From: Arthrobacter_B sp038069765
Lineage (GTDB): Bacteria > Actinomycetota > Actinomycetes > Actinomycetales > Micrococcaceae
Direction of reading: 5' to 3'
Assembly (NCBI RefSeq): GCF_038069765.1
Contig: NZ_JBBPFS010000009.1
Location: 95,540-159,539 of the forward strand
Length of the DNA stretch: 64,000 bases
The notes beneath the pieces were generated by a model. The model made no database searches. It was not told the origin of the DNA and worked only from the letters and a program-made list of their open reading frames with translations. This document shows, piece by piece, positions 36,001-42,578 of this stretch. The stretch's first letter is position 1. Each line of letters begins with the position of its first letter. Both the position numbers and the translations under genes were made by a program.

Positions 36001-36175
36001 CGGGGGAAAAGTGCTGGTAGTCCTGCTGCGCGGCCTGGGCAAAGGGAACGGGCTCCCCCGGCGCCGTCCAGGCTTCAAGCGCCGCCGGCACGCGGTTCCG
36101 CCACACGTTCCCGGCGAGCTTTTCCCTCAGGAACCGGTTGATTCGGGCTTCGACAAGTTCGCGGCTGTCGTGCAC
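33089..36175 (-). CDS. Alpha-mannosidase, glycoside hydrolase family 38, 1028 aa
   Basis: This is a zinc-dependent retaining alpha-mannosidase. An N-terminal about 240-residue domain precedes the GH38 catalytic domain, whose zinc ligands lie in VGHAHIDSAWLWPVRETVRK (about 258-277) and WVEADTN. The nucleophile is the aspartate of LPDSFGYSAALPQIA (about 372). The middle helical domain (about 530-640) and the C-terminal beta domains are present and the length is normal. The GTG start lies 7 nt after the upstream permease stop, at the end of an operon with an ABC sugar importer, which points to uptake and hydrolysis of alpha-mannosides. There is no signal peptide, so it is cytosolic. Confidence 0.94.
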   Translation of the reverse strand: MHDSRELVEARINRFLREKLAGNVWRNRVPAALEAWTAPGEPVPFAQAAQQDYQHFSPGQAWGAPWGTTWFRVSGTVPADWEGGSGRPELLIDPGFSGDGPGFEAEGLVYTADGGIVKAVEPRNLHVPVRQAPGEAFLFYLEAASNPNVIAGFTYAPTPLGDPATAGQAPLYVFRSADLALLDTGVWNLARDFWTLNGLMHELPMDLPRRYEILRALERAVNAVDPGDVSGTADPAREQLAGVLALPAYASAHRIHAVGHAHIDSAWLWPVRETVRKVARTFANVLELMDQDPDFIFTASSAQQYAWLQQYYPDLFHRVAERVREGRFVPTGGMWVEADTNMPGGEAMARQFVAGQRFFGENFGVEPQVLWLPDSFGYSAALPQIARAAGSRWFLTQKISWNETNVMPHSTFRWEGIDGSVLFTHFPPVDTYNSELSGQELARAQRQYSEKGFGNTSLVPFGWGDGGGGPTREMLAAARRTASLEGSPAVQLSSPERFFAAAQAELADPPAWSGELYLEFHRGTYTSQANTKKGNRRSEHLLREAELWAAAAALAAGAEYPYEALEEAWHTVLLQQFHDILPGTSIAWVHQEAERNYALVAAGLEVLIENSARALLGSGESAAALNAGPYPVSGIPAAGAGPVPGPFPWTWQRTGGDWRISSGRLRLTVDSAGLFRSLVVSPSAAVAPADETGPGEAPGREVFPPGRPGNLFQLFRDTPNQWDAWDLDAHYRYSSVDLMQPDSMELEDGSGDRVLRITRSFGDSEIVQRLSLSPDGSAVDLDVDVDWHEQQKLLKLAFPLDVHAAQAASEIQFGHIHRPTHANTSWDAARFETVAHRWIHVGEPGYGVAVANDSTYGHDTFRETVDGRTCTTVRLSLLRAPLFPDPGADQGPHSFRFSLRPASGIPDAVAEGYRLNLPLRFISGVAAAAAEPIITVDHPAVAVEAVKLAEDRSGDVVVRLYEAHGGRAQANLRAGFAYDDVAATDLLERRIGSDAVGKQQPGGAVPLQLRPFELVTLRFRRSSGGQEG

Positions 36176-36182
36176 GGGGCAC

Positions 36183-37025
36183 CTACCCTTTCATTGCGCC
36201 GCTCAGGGCGAAGGAGCCCCCGAGCGCACGGGAGAGGATGTACAGGAAAATCACCGGGACGGAGTAGAGGATGGAAAAGGCCGCCAGTTCCCCGTAGGCC
36301 ACCCCGCCGTACTCGTCGAAAAAGCGGAAGATGCTTACTGCCGCCGGCTGCTTGTCGGCGGAGAACAGCAGGATGAAGGGAACAAAAAAGTTTCCCCAGC
36401 CCTCCAGGAAGACAAAGATGAAGACAACTCCCAGGCCCGGGCGCATGAGCGGAAGCACCACGTAGTACAGCGCTTTCATGTTCGAGGCACCGTCAATCCA
36501 TGCCGCTTCCTCCAGGCTGACCGGTACGGAGTCCATGAAGTTCTTGGTCATCCAGATCGCGATCGGCAGGAAGGTCGCGCCCATGAACAGGATGGTTCCG
36601 CCTAGGGAATCCAGCAGGTTCAGCTGCACAAAGAGGCTGTAGACCGGAACCATGATCGCCGTAATCGGCAGGCACGTGCCAAAGAGAACGGTGTACATGA
36701 ACGGGCGTTTGAAGCGCAGCTGGTAGCGCGAGAGAGGATACGCGGCCAGCACGGCGGCCGTAACGGTAACGGTGGCCGCGCCAAGGGCCAGCAGGAAGCT
36801 GTTCAGCAGTGGAATGAACGTCTGCTGCGCGGTCAGGATCGCTGAGAAGTTGGCCAGGGTAAGGGTGGTCGGAGCAGCCAGTTCATACGTGGCATCAGCG
36901 TTGACCGAGGCGCTCAGGAGCCAGGTCAGGGGCAGCAGAAACGCCAGGGCCAGCAGCACCAGCACCGCTGTGGAGATTCTTGACGAAGAGGACCTGCGGG
37001 CGGACGCCACCGGGGGTACGGTCAC
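36183..37025 (-). CDS. Carbohydrate ABC transporter permease (MalG type), 280 aa
   Basis: This inner-membrane subunit belongs to the sugar importer of the mannosidase operon. Six helices are visible, with the EAA loop at about 170-190 (SLEEAAWIDGASNMKALYY) for ATPase docking. ITAIMVPVYSLFVQLNLLDS and the C-terminal SRALGGSFALSGAMKG are typical. The GTG start at 37025 lies 2 nt after the upstream permease stop, with AGGAAGGA as ribosome site. It is followed 7 nt later by the alpha-mannosidase. No ATPase gene is in the operon. Confidence 0.93.
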   Translation of the reverse strand: MTVPPVASARRSSSSRISTAVLVLLALAFLLPLTWLLSASVNADATYELAAPTTLTLANFSAILTAQQTFIPLLNSFLLALGAATVTVTAAVLAAYPLSRYQLRFKRPFMYTVLFGTCLPITAIMVPVYSLFVQLNLLDSLGGTILFMGATFLPIAIWMTKNFMDSVPVSLEEAAWIDGASNMKALYYVVLPLMRPGLGVVFIFVFLEGWGNFFVPFILLFSADKQPAAVSIFRFFDEYGGVAYGELAAFSILYSVPVIFLYILSRALGGSFALSGAMKG

Positions 37026-37027
37026 GG

Positions 37028-37984
37028 CTATTCCTTCCTCTCCCGCAGCATGCGGATGTAGGCGATGGAGAAGACTGCACCGATAAACAGCATGACGACG
37101 GCGATGGCCGTTCCGTATCCGATGTCACCGTACTGGAAGGCCTGTTCGTAGGCCATGATCGGAAGGGTGGTGCTGGCATTCAGCGGCCCTCCCCGGGTCA
37201 CCACGAAGATGAGCGTGAAGGTCCCCAGGGTCAGGAGTGTAATCAGCATCAGGTTGGTGGCGATGCTGCGCCGGATCATCGGAAGGGTGACGTACCGCAG
37301 ACGCTGCAGGGTCCCCGCCCCGTCGATGGTCGCGGATTCGGTGATTTCCGGCGGCACGTCGTTCAGTGCCGCTTGGTAGTTCATCATCGAGAACGCGGTT
37401 CCGCGCCAGATATTGGCAATGATCAGCGCCGTCATGGGTTGCTCGTAGAGCCAGTCGACGGCGGGAATTCCCGCCAGCCCGGTCAGCTGGTTGAGCATCC
37501 CGTCCCGGAAGAAGAAGGCGTAGGCGATGAACGCGGCCACGATTTCGGGCAGGACCCAGGCGGCCACGACACAGGTTCCCGCGATCGCGCCAACCACTGC
37601 GTTGGCCCGCTGCATCAGCAGGGCGAGGAGCATGCCCAGGCAGTTTTGCCCGATCACTGCGGAGGCAAACACAAAGAGGAAGGTGAGCCAGAGGGAGCGG
37701 GGGAACAACGGATCGGTCAGGAGCTCCCGGTAGTTCTCCAGCCCGATCCATTCCGGGTTTTTGGCTGCTCCGCCGGTCAGCCCGGCGTCGGTGAAGGAGC
37801 CGTACACCGCCCAGACAATCGGTCCGCCAAGGAACACCAGCAGCAGCAGCACCGCCGGAGCCAAAGGCAGGAGCCGGGCGAAGCGGCCCGCCCGGGCGGC
37901 GGACGGACGCCGCCGCCCTCCGCCGGGACGCCGTCCCGGCCCTTCCGGCGAGCCGGCGGGCCGGGCGATCGATGTACTGGACAC
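37028..37984 (-). CDS. Carbohydrate ABC transporter permease (MalF type), 318 aa
   Basis: This is the partner permease. A basic N-terminus rich in Arg/Gly/Pro (about 1-32) precedes six helices, and the EAA loop at about 208-228 (PPEITESATIDGAGTLQRLRY) is clear though it has Ser-Ala in place of Ala-Ala. Unlike the MalF of the other importer in this window it has no large external loop. The GTG start at 37984 lies 8 nt after the binding-protein stop with no strong ribosome site, so translation is probably coupled. Confidence 0.93.
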   Translation of the reverse strand: MSSTSIARPAGSPEGPGRRPGGGRRRPSAARAGRFARLLPLAPAVLLLLVFLGGPIVWAVYGSFTDAGLTGGAAKNPEWIGLENYRELLTDPLFPRSLWLTFLFVFASAVIGQNCLGMLLALLMQRANAVVGAIAGTCVVAAWVLPEIVAAFIAYAFFFRDGMLNQLTGLAGIPAVDWLYEQPMTALIIANIWRGTAFSMMNYQAALNDVPPEITESATIDGAGTLQRLRYVTLPMIRRSIATNLMLITLLTLGTFTLIFVVTRGGPLNASTTLPIMAYEQAFQYGDIGYGTAIAVVMLFIGAVFSIAYIRMLRERKE

Positions 37985-37992
37985 GCGCCCGG

Positions 37993-39318
37993 CTACTTCT
38001 CGGTCACGTTCTCTTCACCCACGATTTTCCTCAGCGCCTCATCGTAGGCAGCGGCAGCTTCCTCCGGAGATTTCCCGCCGGCCACGACTTCCTGGGTTGC
38101 GGTCAGGACGGCCGTATCGATTTCGGCAAAGTCCGACGTCGCCGGCCGGTAATTGCTGACGTCAAGAACCTCGGTGACCGCACCGGCGAACGGGTTCATG
38201 TCCAGATATTCGGGGGCTTCGGCAACATCGGTGCGGACCGCGATCTTGGAGCTGTCCACGGTGTACTGCAGCGAGTTGTCATAGCTCAGGGCCATCTTCA
38301 CGAACTCGGCTGCCAGCTCCGGCGACTCGGTCCCCGACCCCACCGCCAGCGTCCACCCGCCGGACATGCTCACCGCCCCGGGGTCCTGGCCGTTCTGCGT
38401 CGGGAACGGAGCAGCGGCCATCACTTCGCTGTACTGGGGCCACTCGTACTGGCCGCCCTCCTGCCAGAACTGCGGAGCGTAGGAACCTTCAACCGTGGCC
38501 CCCATCCGGTCCTGCGGAAGCATCTCCCCCACGATGCTCTGCCAGATGTTCTCGTCCAGCGCTTCTGCCGGGGTGACCGCCAGTCCCTCGTCATAGATGG
38601 TTTTCAGGAAAGCGAGGGAATCCACAAAACCCTGCGAACCGGTAATCCACTTTTGCTCGTCCTCGTCGTAAAGGGTTCCCCCGGGAGTTCCGTAGAGCAG
38701 TTCATAAAAACTCTGCATGGTTCCCGCATACATGCTGAAGGGCACCACGTCGGGATTGGCGGCCTTCACCGTGCGCGCCATGGCGAGGATTTCCTCCCAG
38801 CTTCCGGGTTCCCAGGGCAGGTCGATGCCGGCTTCCGAGAGCACGTTCTGGTTGTACCAAATGACCCGGGTGTCTGTTTCCAGGGGAATGGCGTAGGTAC
38901 CGCCGTCGTCGCCTGTTCCGGCCTGTTTCGCCGTCTCGTTGAAGCCGTCCCAGTCCTCCCAGTCCGTGAGGTAGTCGTCCAGCTGGAGCACGTAGCCGGC
39001 CTCGACGTCGGCCCGGAGCTTGAAGGAGTCCTCCAGGAACACGTCGGGCGCCGTATCCGCGGAGCGCTGGGAGAGCGCCAGCTTGGTGGCATAATCCTCG
39101 TCGTTGCCTTCGATCGGTGCGAGTTCAACGCTCACGCCGTCGTTGGCTGCTTCGAACTCCTGTTTGACGTCCTCCATCAGCTCCACCATTGGCACATCCA
39201 CGTTTCTGTAGACGATTCGAAGGGTTTGCTGACCGTCCTCGCTACCGCTTCCGCTGCAGCCGCTGAGGGCCAGTGCCGCGGCTGCTCCTGCGGCAAGGAT
39301 CTTGGTGCTGGCTCGCAT
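37993..39318 (-). CDS. Sugar ABC transporter substrate-binding lipoprotein, 441 aa
   Basis: The N-terminus is a lipoprotein signal (AAAALALSGCSGSG, Cys about 20), followed by a family 1 solute-binding fold (LRIVYRNVDVPMVELMEDVK, APDVFLEDSFKLRADVEAG, YAIPLETDTRVIWYNQNVL, SMSGGWTLAVGSGTESPELA). The ATG at 39318 has AAAGGAGA about 6 nt upstream; the frame is open nine codons earlier. It is the first gene of the operon with two permeases and a GH38 alpha-mannosidase, so a mannose-containing oligosaccharide is the likely ligand (inference from context). Confidence 0.93.
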   Translation of the reverse strand: MRASTKILAAGAAAALALSGCSGSGSEDGQQTLRIVYRNVDVPMVELMEDVKQEFEAANDGVSVELAPIEGNDEDYATKLALSQRSADTAPDVFLEDSFKLRADVEAGYVLQLDDYLTDWEDWDGFNETAKQAGTGDDGGTYAIPLETDTRVIWYNQNVLSEAGIDLPWEPGSWEEILAMARTVKAANPDVVPFSMYAGTMQSFYELLYGTPGGTLYDEDEQKWITGSQGFVDSLAFLKTIYDEGLAVTPAEALDENIWQSIVGEMLPQDRMGATVEGSYAPQFWQEGGQYEWPQYSEVMAAAPFPTQNGQDPGAVSMSGGWTLAVGSGTESPELAAEFVKMALSYDNSLQYTVDSSKIAVRTDVAEAPEYLDMNPFAGAVTEVLDVSNYRPATSDFAEIDTAVLTATQEVVAGGKSPEEAAAAYDEALRKIVGEENVTEK

Positions 39319-39374
39319 GGTTCTCCTTTGATCCACGGTTGCCACTGCGGGGACGTGCCCCGGTGGTGCGGCTG

Positions 39375-39403
39375 ACGCTAATACAAGAACGCCGTTTCCT
39401 CAA
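39375..39403 (-). promoter_or_regulatory. Probable promoter of the mannosidase/ABC operon
   Basis: On the minus strand a -35-like TTGAGG (39398-39403) and a -10 TAGCGT (39375-39380) are exactly 17 bp apart, about 57 nt upstream of the binding-protein start. No clear palindromic operator is seen around it. Confidence 0.5.
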
Positions 39404-39461
39404 TCATTCGCGGACCGGCTGCCGGTGCAGTCCGAAGAGTGGAGGCGGAACCGGGCGGCAA

Positions 39462-39561
39462 GGGAGCTGGACGGCAGCGCTGGGTGCTCGACGGCGGAGC
39501 TGGGAGCTCGACGGCGGAAGTCAGGGTTCGGCGGCGGTCAGAGGTCGACGGCGGCAGTCAT
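39462..39561. repeat. Degenerate 20-bp tandem repeat, about five copies
   Basis: Copies begin at 39462, 39482, 39502, 39522 and 39542. The second and third differ by few bases (GGGTGCTCGACGGCGGAGCT and GGGAGCTCGACGGCGGAAGT); the fourth and fifth are more diverged but keep the GGCGGCGG or CGACGGCGG core. The last copy lies inside the 3' end of the gene ending at 39538, so the array reaches into coding sequence. Confidence 0.7.
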
Positions 39562-39957
39562 CTCACTGACAAAGGCCTCGGTTTCCGCTGCGTTGCGGAA
39601 ACCGTAGGACACTTCGCGCACGGCTTCTTCCCGGCTGGCCGGAACCGAGTGGTACTTCACGGCGTCAAAATTGCCGGGCCCGGTGACGGGCTCCACCAGC
39701 GGCCGGTGGTTCAGGTGCGGGAACTGGCGCAGCGTCGGGTCAATCCGCCACTGCGCGGTTTCGATCCAGAAGTGGTCCCCCATGCCTGAGGAGCCGCTGG
39801 CCACCCGGATGTCTTCGACGCCCGCGCCGGCCATGAGCCAGGCGAGTGTGAAGGAGGCCGGCGCGCCGAGACCTGATCCGTAGGGAATGTGACCCTCTGC
39901 CACCGCCGCTGTCTGCTCTGCAAGGCGGGTTGCTTCCTGAAGGCTGAGTGATCGCAT
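39538..39957 (-). CDS. Putative transglutaminase-like protein without the catalytic Cys, 139 aa
   Basis: I do not recognise a named family. The order YGSGLGAPASFTLAWLMAG (26-44), VEDIRVASGS, DHFWIETAQWRIDPTLRQF (61-79) follows the papain-like transglutaminase pattern: helix that normally starts with the nucleophilic Cys, then the His-Trp-x-Glu strand, then the Asp in IDPT. His62 and Asp73 are in place, but Gly/Ala/Ser stand where the Cys would be. No signal peptide is seen. The ATG has GGAAG only 2 nt upstream, so the site is poor. It is divergent from the ParS-like gene, 99 bp away. Function unknown. Confidence 0.6.
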   Translation of the reverse strand: MRSLSLQEATRLAEQTAAVAEGHIPYGSGLGAPASFTLAWLMAGAGVEDIRVASGSSGMGDHFWIETAQWRIDPTLRQFPHLNHRPLVEPVTGPGNFDAVKYHSVPASREEAVREVSYGFRNAAETEAFVSEMTAAVDL

Positions 39958-40056
39958 GCTTCCATGTTCCCAGCCGGATGTGCAGAGTACCTATTTGGAG
40001 GGCTCCCGGGCATGCAGCCTCTGCCTCTGCACCGGCCGCGGCGGTACCGTTGAATC

Positions 40057-40512
40057 ATGACCGACCGCGAAACGCACCAGCGGCACAGTTCCAATCCGAC
40101 CGGCGCCATCCGCAGGATTCCGTCCGGAAAGAAGGCCGACGCCCTGTGGTCCTCCATGGAACGCGAGGATGGGCTGTACACCATCCTCGAGGCAGCCCGG
40201 CGGCTGGGCTTTGGTTACGGGCCAAACCTCCGTGCCTCCCGGCTGACCGGAAAGGGCAGGGTCCTGGCCGTGAAGCGCGGCGACGCCTTCCTCTATCCCG
40301 GGTTCCAGTTTGATGTGCCCGGCGGCCGCATGGTCCCGGCGGTCAAGGATGTCATCCGGCTGGGCCGCTGGATGGGCTGGACGGATGAGCAGGTGGCCCT
40401 GTGGTTTTACACCCCAAACAACCTCCTGCAGGGCAAACGTCCGGTCGATGTCCGCACTGACGAGGAAAAGCTGATCAGCACCGCCGAGAAGGATATTGCC
40501 GGCCGGTCCTGA
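40057..40512 (+). CDS. DUF2384 (Xre/MbcA/ParS toxin-binding-like) protein, 151 aa
   Basis: The C-terminal segment VIRLGRWMGWTDEQVALWFY followed by TPNNLLQGKRPVDV matches the ParS/Xre/MbcA toxin-binding domain found in antitoxins of RES-type systems. The N-terminal part has TILEAARRLGFGYGPNLRAS, a possible DNA-binding segment, and a beta-rich stretch. The ATG at 40057 is 6 nt after TACCGT (40045-40050), so it is probably leaderless. No RES-domain toxin is recognisable beside it; the divergent 139-aa neighbour is not a RES protein. It may be an orphan of a toxin-antitoxin family or a chromosomal regulator. Confidence 0.72.
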   Translation: MTDRETHQRHSSNPTGAIRRIPSGKKADALWSSMEREDGLYTILEAARRLGFGYGPNLRASRLTGKGRVLAVKRGDAFLYPGFQFDVPGGRMVPAVKDVIRLGRWMGWTDEQVALWFYTPNNLLQGKRPVDVRTDEEKLISTAEKDIAGRS

Positions 40513-40527
40513 GCCCTGATTGGGCGG

Positions 40528-41607
40528 CTACTGCGGCCAGCGCCCGGTTTCGAAGAGCTCGGCCAGCAGGGCCTGCGCCGGGGCGGGGTCCAGGCCGCGG
40601 GACGTCAGCCACGCGTCGTCGCCGTACGACGCCGCGTAGCGGTCACCGGAATCGCACATCAGGGAGACGATGCTCCCCGCTTTCCCCTCCGCTTCCATCC
40701 GCGCCGCCAACTGCCACACGCCCCACAGGTTGGTGCCGGTGGAGGGGCCTGCGTGCAGCCCGGCGATGTCAAAGAGGTGCCTGGCGGCGGCCACGGAGGC
40801 GCTGTCCGGAACCTGGATCATGTGGTCGATGACCGCCGGCACAAAGCTTGGCTCCAGGCGCGGGCGCCCGATGCCCTCGATGCGCGAGGGGCCGCCGGAG
40901 GCGGGTTCCCCCGGATTGCGCCAGGACGGATAGAACACTGAGTTTTCCGGGTCCACGACGGCCAGCTTCGTGGCATGCCGGTGGTAGCGGATGTAGCGGC
41001 CGAGCGTTGCACTGGTGCCTCCGGTACCGGCTCCAACCACAATCCATTCGGGGACCGGGGACTCTTCCAGCGCCAGCTGACCGAAAATCGACTCGGCAAT
41101 ATTGTTGTTGCCGCGCCAGTCCGTGGCCCGTTCCGCGTAGGTGAACTGGTCCATGTAGTGGCCGCCGGTGCTGCGGGCAACCTCTTCGGCGGCCGCATAT
41201 ACCTGGGACGGATCGTCGACGAAGTGGCAGGTTCCGTTGTACTGCTCGATCAGCGCGATTTTCTCGGCGCTGGTGGTGCGGGGCATGACGGCGACAAACG
41301 GCAGGTCCAGCAGCTGCGCAAAGTAGGCCTCGGAGACGGCGGTGGAGCCGCTGGAAGCTTCCACGATGGTCATGCCGCGGGTGATCCAGCCGTTGACCAG
41401 CCCAAAGAGGAACAGCGACCGGGCGAGCCGGTGCTTCAGGCTGCCGGTGCGGTGGGTCGACTCGTCCTTCAGGTAGACCTTCACGGACCAGCCCGCCGGA
41501 ACCGGGACCTCGAACAGATGGGTGTCGGCGGAGCGGTTGCCTTCGGCTTCAATCCGCCGGATGGCTTCATCGGACCAGCGGCGGTTCGGAACCTGGGAAA
41601 TAGTCAC
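40528..41607 (-). CDS. PLP-dependent cysteine synthase-family enzyme (Cds1-like L-cysteine desulfhydrase), 359 aa
   Basis: This is a fold-type II PLP enzyme. The PLP lysine is Lys58 in THRTGSLKHRLARSL, the substrate loop is EASSGSTAVSEAYFAQ, and the phosphate loop is VVGAGTGGTSATLGRYIRYH. The sequence resembles the actinobacterial group that includes mycobacterial Cds1, which releases H2S from cysteine, more than CysK (no SGNTG motif but SSGST). The GTG at 41607 is 7 nt after TAGGCT (41615-41620, minus strand), indicating a leaderless mRNA; longer open frame upstream is not used by this criterion. The reaction is inferred from family. Confidence 0.85.
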   Translation of the reverse strand: MTISQVPNRRWSDEAIRRIEAEGNRSADTHLFEVPVPAGWSVKVYLKDESTHRTGSLKHRLARSLFLFGLVNGWITRGMTIVEASSGSTAVSEAYFAQLLDLPFVAVMPRTTSAEKIALIEQYNGTCHFVDDPSQVYAAAEEVARSTGGHYMDQFTYAERATDWRGNNNIAESIFGQLALEESPVPEWIVVGAGTGGTSATLGRYIRYHRHATKLAVVDPENSVFYPSWRNPGEPASGGPSRIEGIGRPRLEPSFVPAVIDHMIQVPDSASVAAARHLFDIAGLHAGPSTGTNLWGVWQLAARMEAEGKAGSIVSLMCDSGDRYAASYGDDAWLTSRGLDPAPAQALLAELFETGRWPQ

Positions 41608-41726
41608 CCGATCCAGCCTACAGGCGCTCCCTGAAGATGCCCGAGCGGATCCGGGTGCGGCCGGATGCCGGCTCGCCGCGTAGGACACCGGCCGGAGCAG
41701 ATTCGTGACAGGAAGGAGGTTGTGGA

Positions 41727-42032
41727 TTAGCCTGCGGCGCCTGCAATTTGCCGCAGGGCACGGATGTGCGCGTCGAAGGCGTCTTTTCCCGCCGCTGTGA
41801 GCCCCACCCACGTCAGCCGGCGGGCGTCCTGACGGTTCTCGGAAGCGGCCTTCGCCAAATGGATGTACCCCGCATCGGCCAGGGTCTTCAGGTGCTTGGA
41901 CAGCGTGGCATCGGATATCCCCAGGCCGTCGCGGAGGACGGCAAAATCCATCTGGTTGACGGCCCGCAGCAGCCCGCAGATCCGCAGCCGGCTGGGGGCA
42001 TGGATGAGGTCGTTGAACTGTGCCTCAGGCAT
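41727..42032 (-). CDS. Small winged-helix transcriptional regulator (HTH_34 type), 101 aa
   Basis: A winged helix fills the protein: FNDLIHAPSRLRICGLLRAV, then LRDGLGISDATLSKHLKTLADAGYI as recognition region, and a basic wing (ENRQDARRLTWVGLTAAGKDA). This matches the small regulators of the HTH_34 group, usually encoded with a membrane protein. Its ATG lies inside the last codons of the upstream gene (8-base overlap, 42025-42032), so the two are coupled. It probably represses its own operon; the inverted repeat around the promoter at 42501-42539 is a candidate site. Confidence 0.88.
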   Translation of the reverse strand: MPEAQFNDLIHAPSRLRICGLLRAVNQMDFAVLRDGLGISDATLSKHLKTLADAGYIHLAKAASENRQDARRLTWVGLTAAGKDAFDAHIRALRQIAGAAG

Positions 42033-42495
42033 CGCGCAGCCGGTCCAGCGCCGAGCGGTAGGCCACTGAGGCCAGCCAGGTCACCGCGCCGAAGGCGGCC
42101 AGGCTCGTTAGTGCCACGGCCCACCCGGCACCCAGCGACACCAGGCCGAGCGAGACGGAGAACAGTGCCAGGCACGCCGCGAGCATCCCCGCCACCGCCA
42201 GGGCAGCCCCGGATCCCATGCTCTGGAAGCGGATTCCGGTTTCGCGGTTCATGAGATGGGCGATGATCAGCACGGCGACCAATGCCAGCCATCCGGAGGT
42301 CGGCGGTTCATAGTTCTCCCCCGGGCTGGCCGTCGCCGCGCCGGCTACCCACCATGCACCGACCCCGCCGTATGCAGCCAGCAGCACCCTGGGAACGCGT
42401 GTGCTGTCCGCCAAAGCCCGGCGGTCTCCGGACAGTTCGCTCAGGCGGGCAGCCGCCTCGTCGGCGGACGGCCGCCCCTGAAAGTCATTTTCCAT
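42025..42495 (-). CDS. Four-helix membrane protein coupled to a winged-helix regulator, 156 aa
   Basis: I do not recognise a named family. A polar N-terminus with AAARLSELSGDRRALADSTR (about 13-32) is followed by four hydrophobic helices (about 34-54, 66-82, 92-112 and 116-138). This arrangement, membrane protein plus small winged-helix regulator, is frequent in actinobacteria. The ATG at 42495 is 7 nt after a TAGACT -10 box with a TTGCCT -35 at 17 bp, so it should be a leaderless mRNA. An in-frame upstream start at 42531 would overlap the -35 and is unlikely. Confidence 0.78.
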   Translation of the reverse strand: MENDFQGRPSADEAAARLSELSGDRRALADSTRVPRVLLAAYGGVGAWWVAGAATASPGENYEPPTSGWLALVAVLIIAHLMNRETGIRFQSMGSGAALAVAGMLAACLALFSVSLGLVSLGAGWAVALTSLAAFGAVTWLASVAYRSALDRLRDA

Positions 42496-42500
42496 AGCGG

Positions 42501-42539
42501 CAAGTCTATGGGTTACTTTCCATTGAGGCAAGAGACTTG
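42501..42539 (-). promoter_or_regulatory. Promoter flanked by an inverted repeat, membrane protein/regulator operon
   Basis: On the minus strand, -35 TTGCCT (42526-42531), 17-bp spacer, -10 TAGACT (42503-42508), then 7 nt to the ATG. CAAGTCT (42501-42507) and AGACTTG (42533-42539) form an inverted repeat that brackets the whole promoter, which may be the target of the winged-helix regulator. Confidence 0.65.
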
Positions 42540-42578
42540 GATTAGCGGCAGTGCCACCGCACCGCCTGACGTGCCCCG

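Noticed and set aside
39462..39561. A CRISPR array
   Set aside because: Units are contiguous 20-mers without spacers, degenerate, and no cas gene is near.
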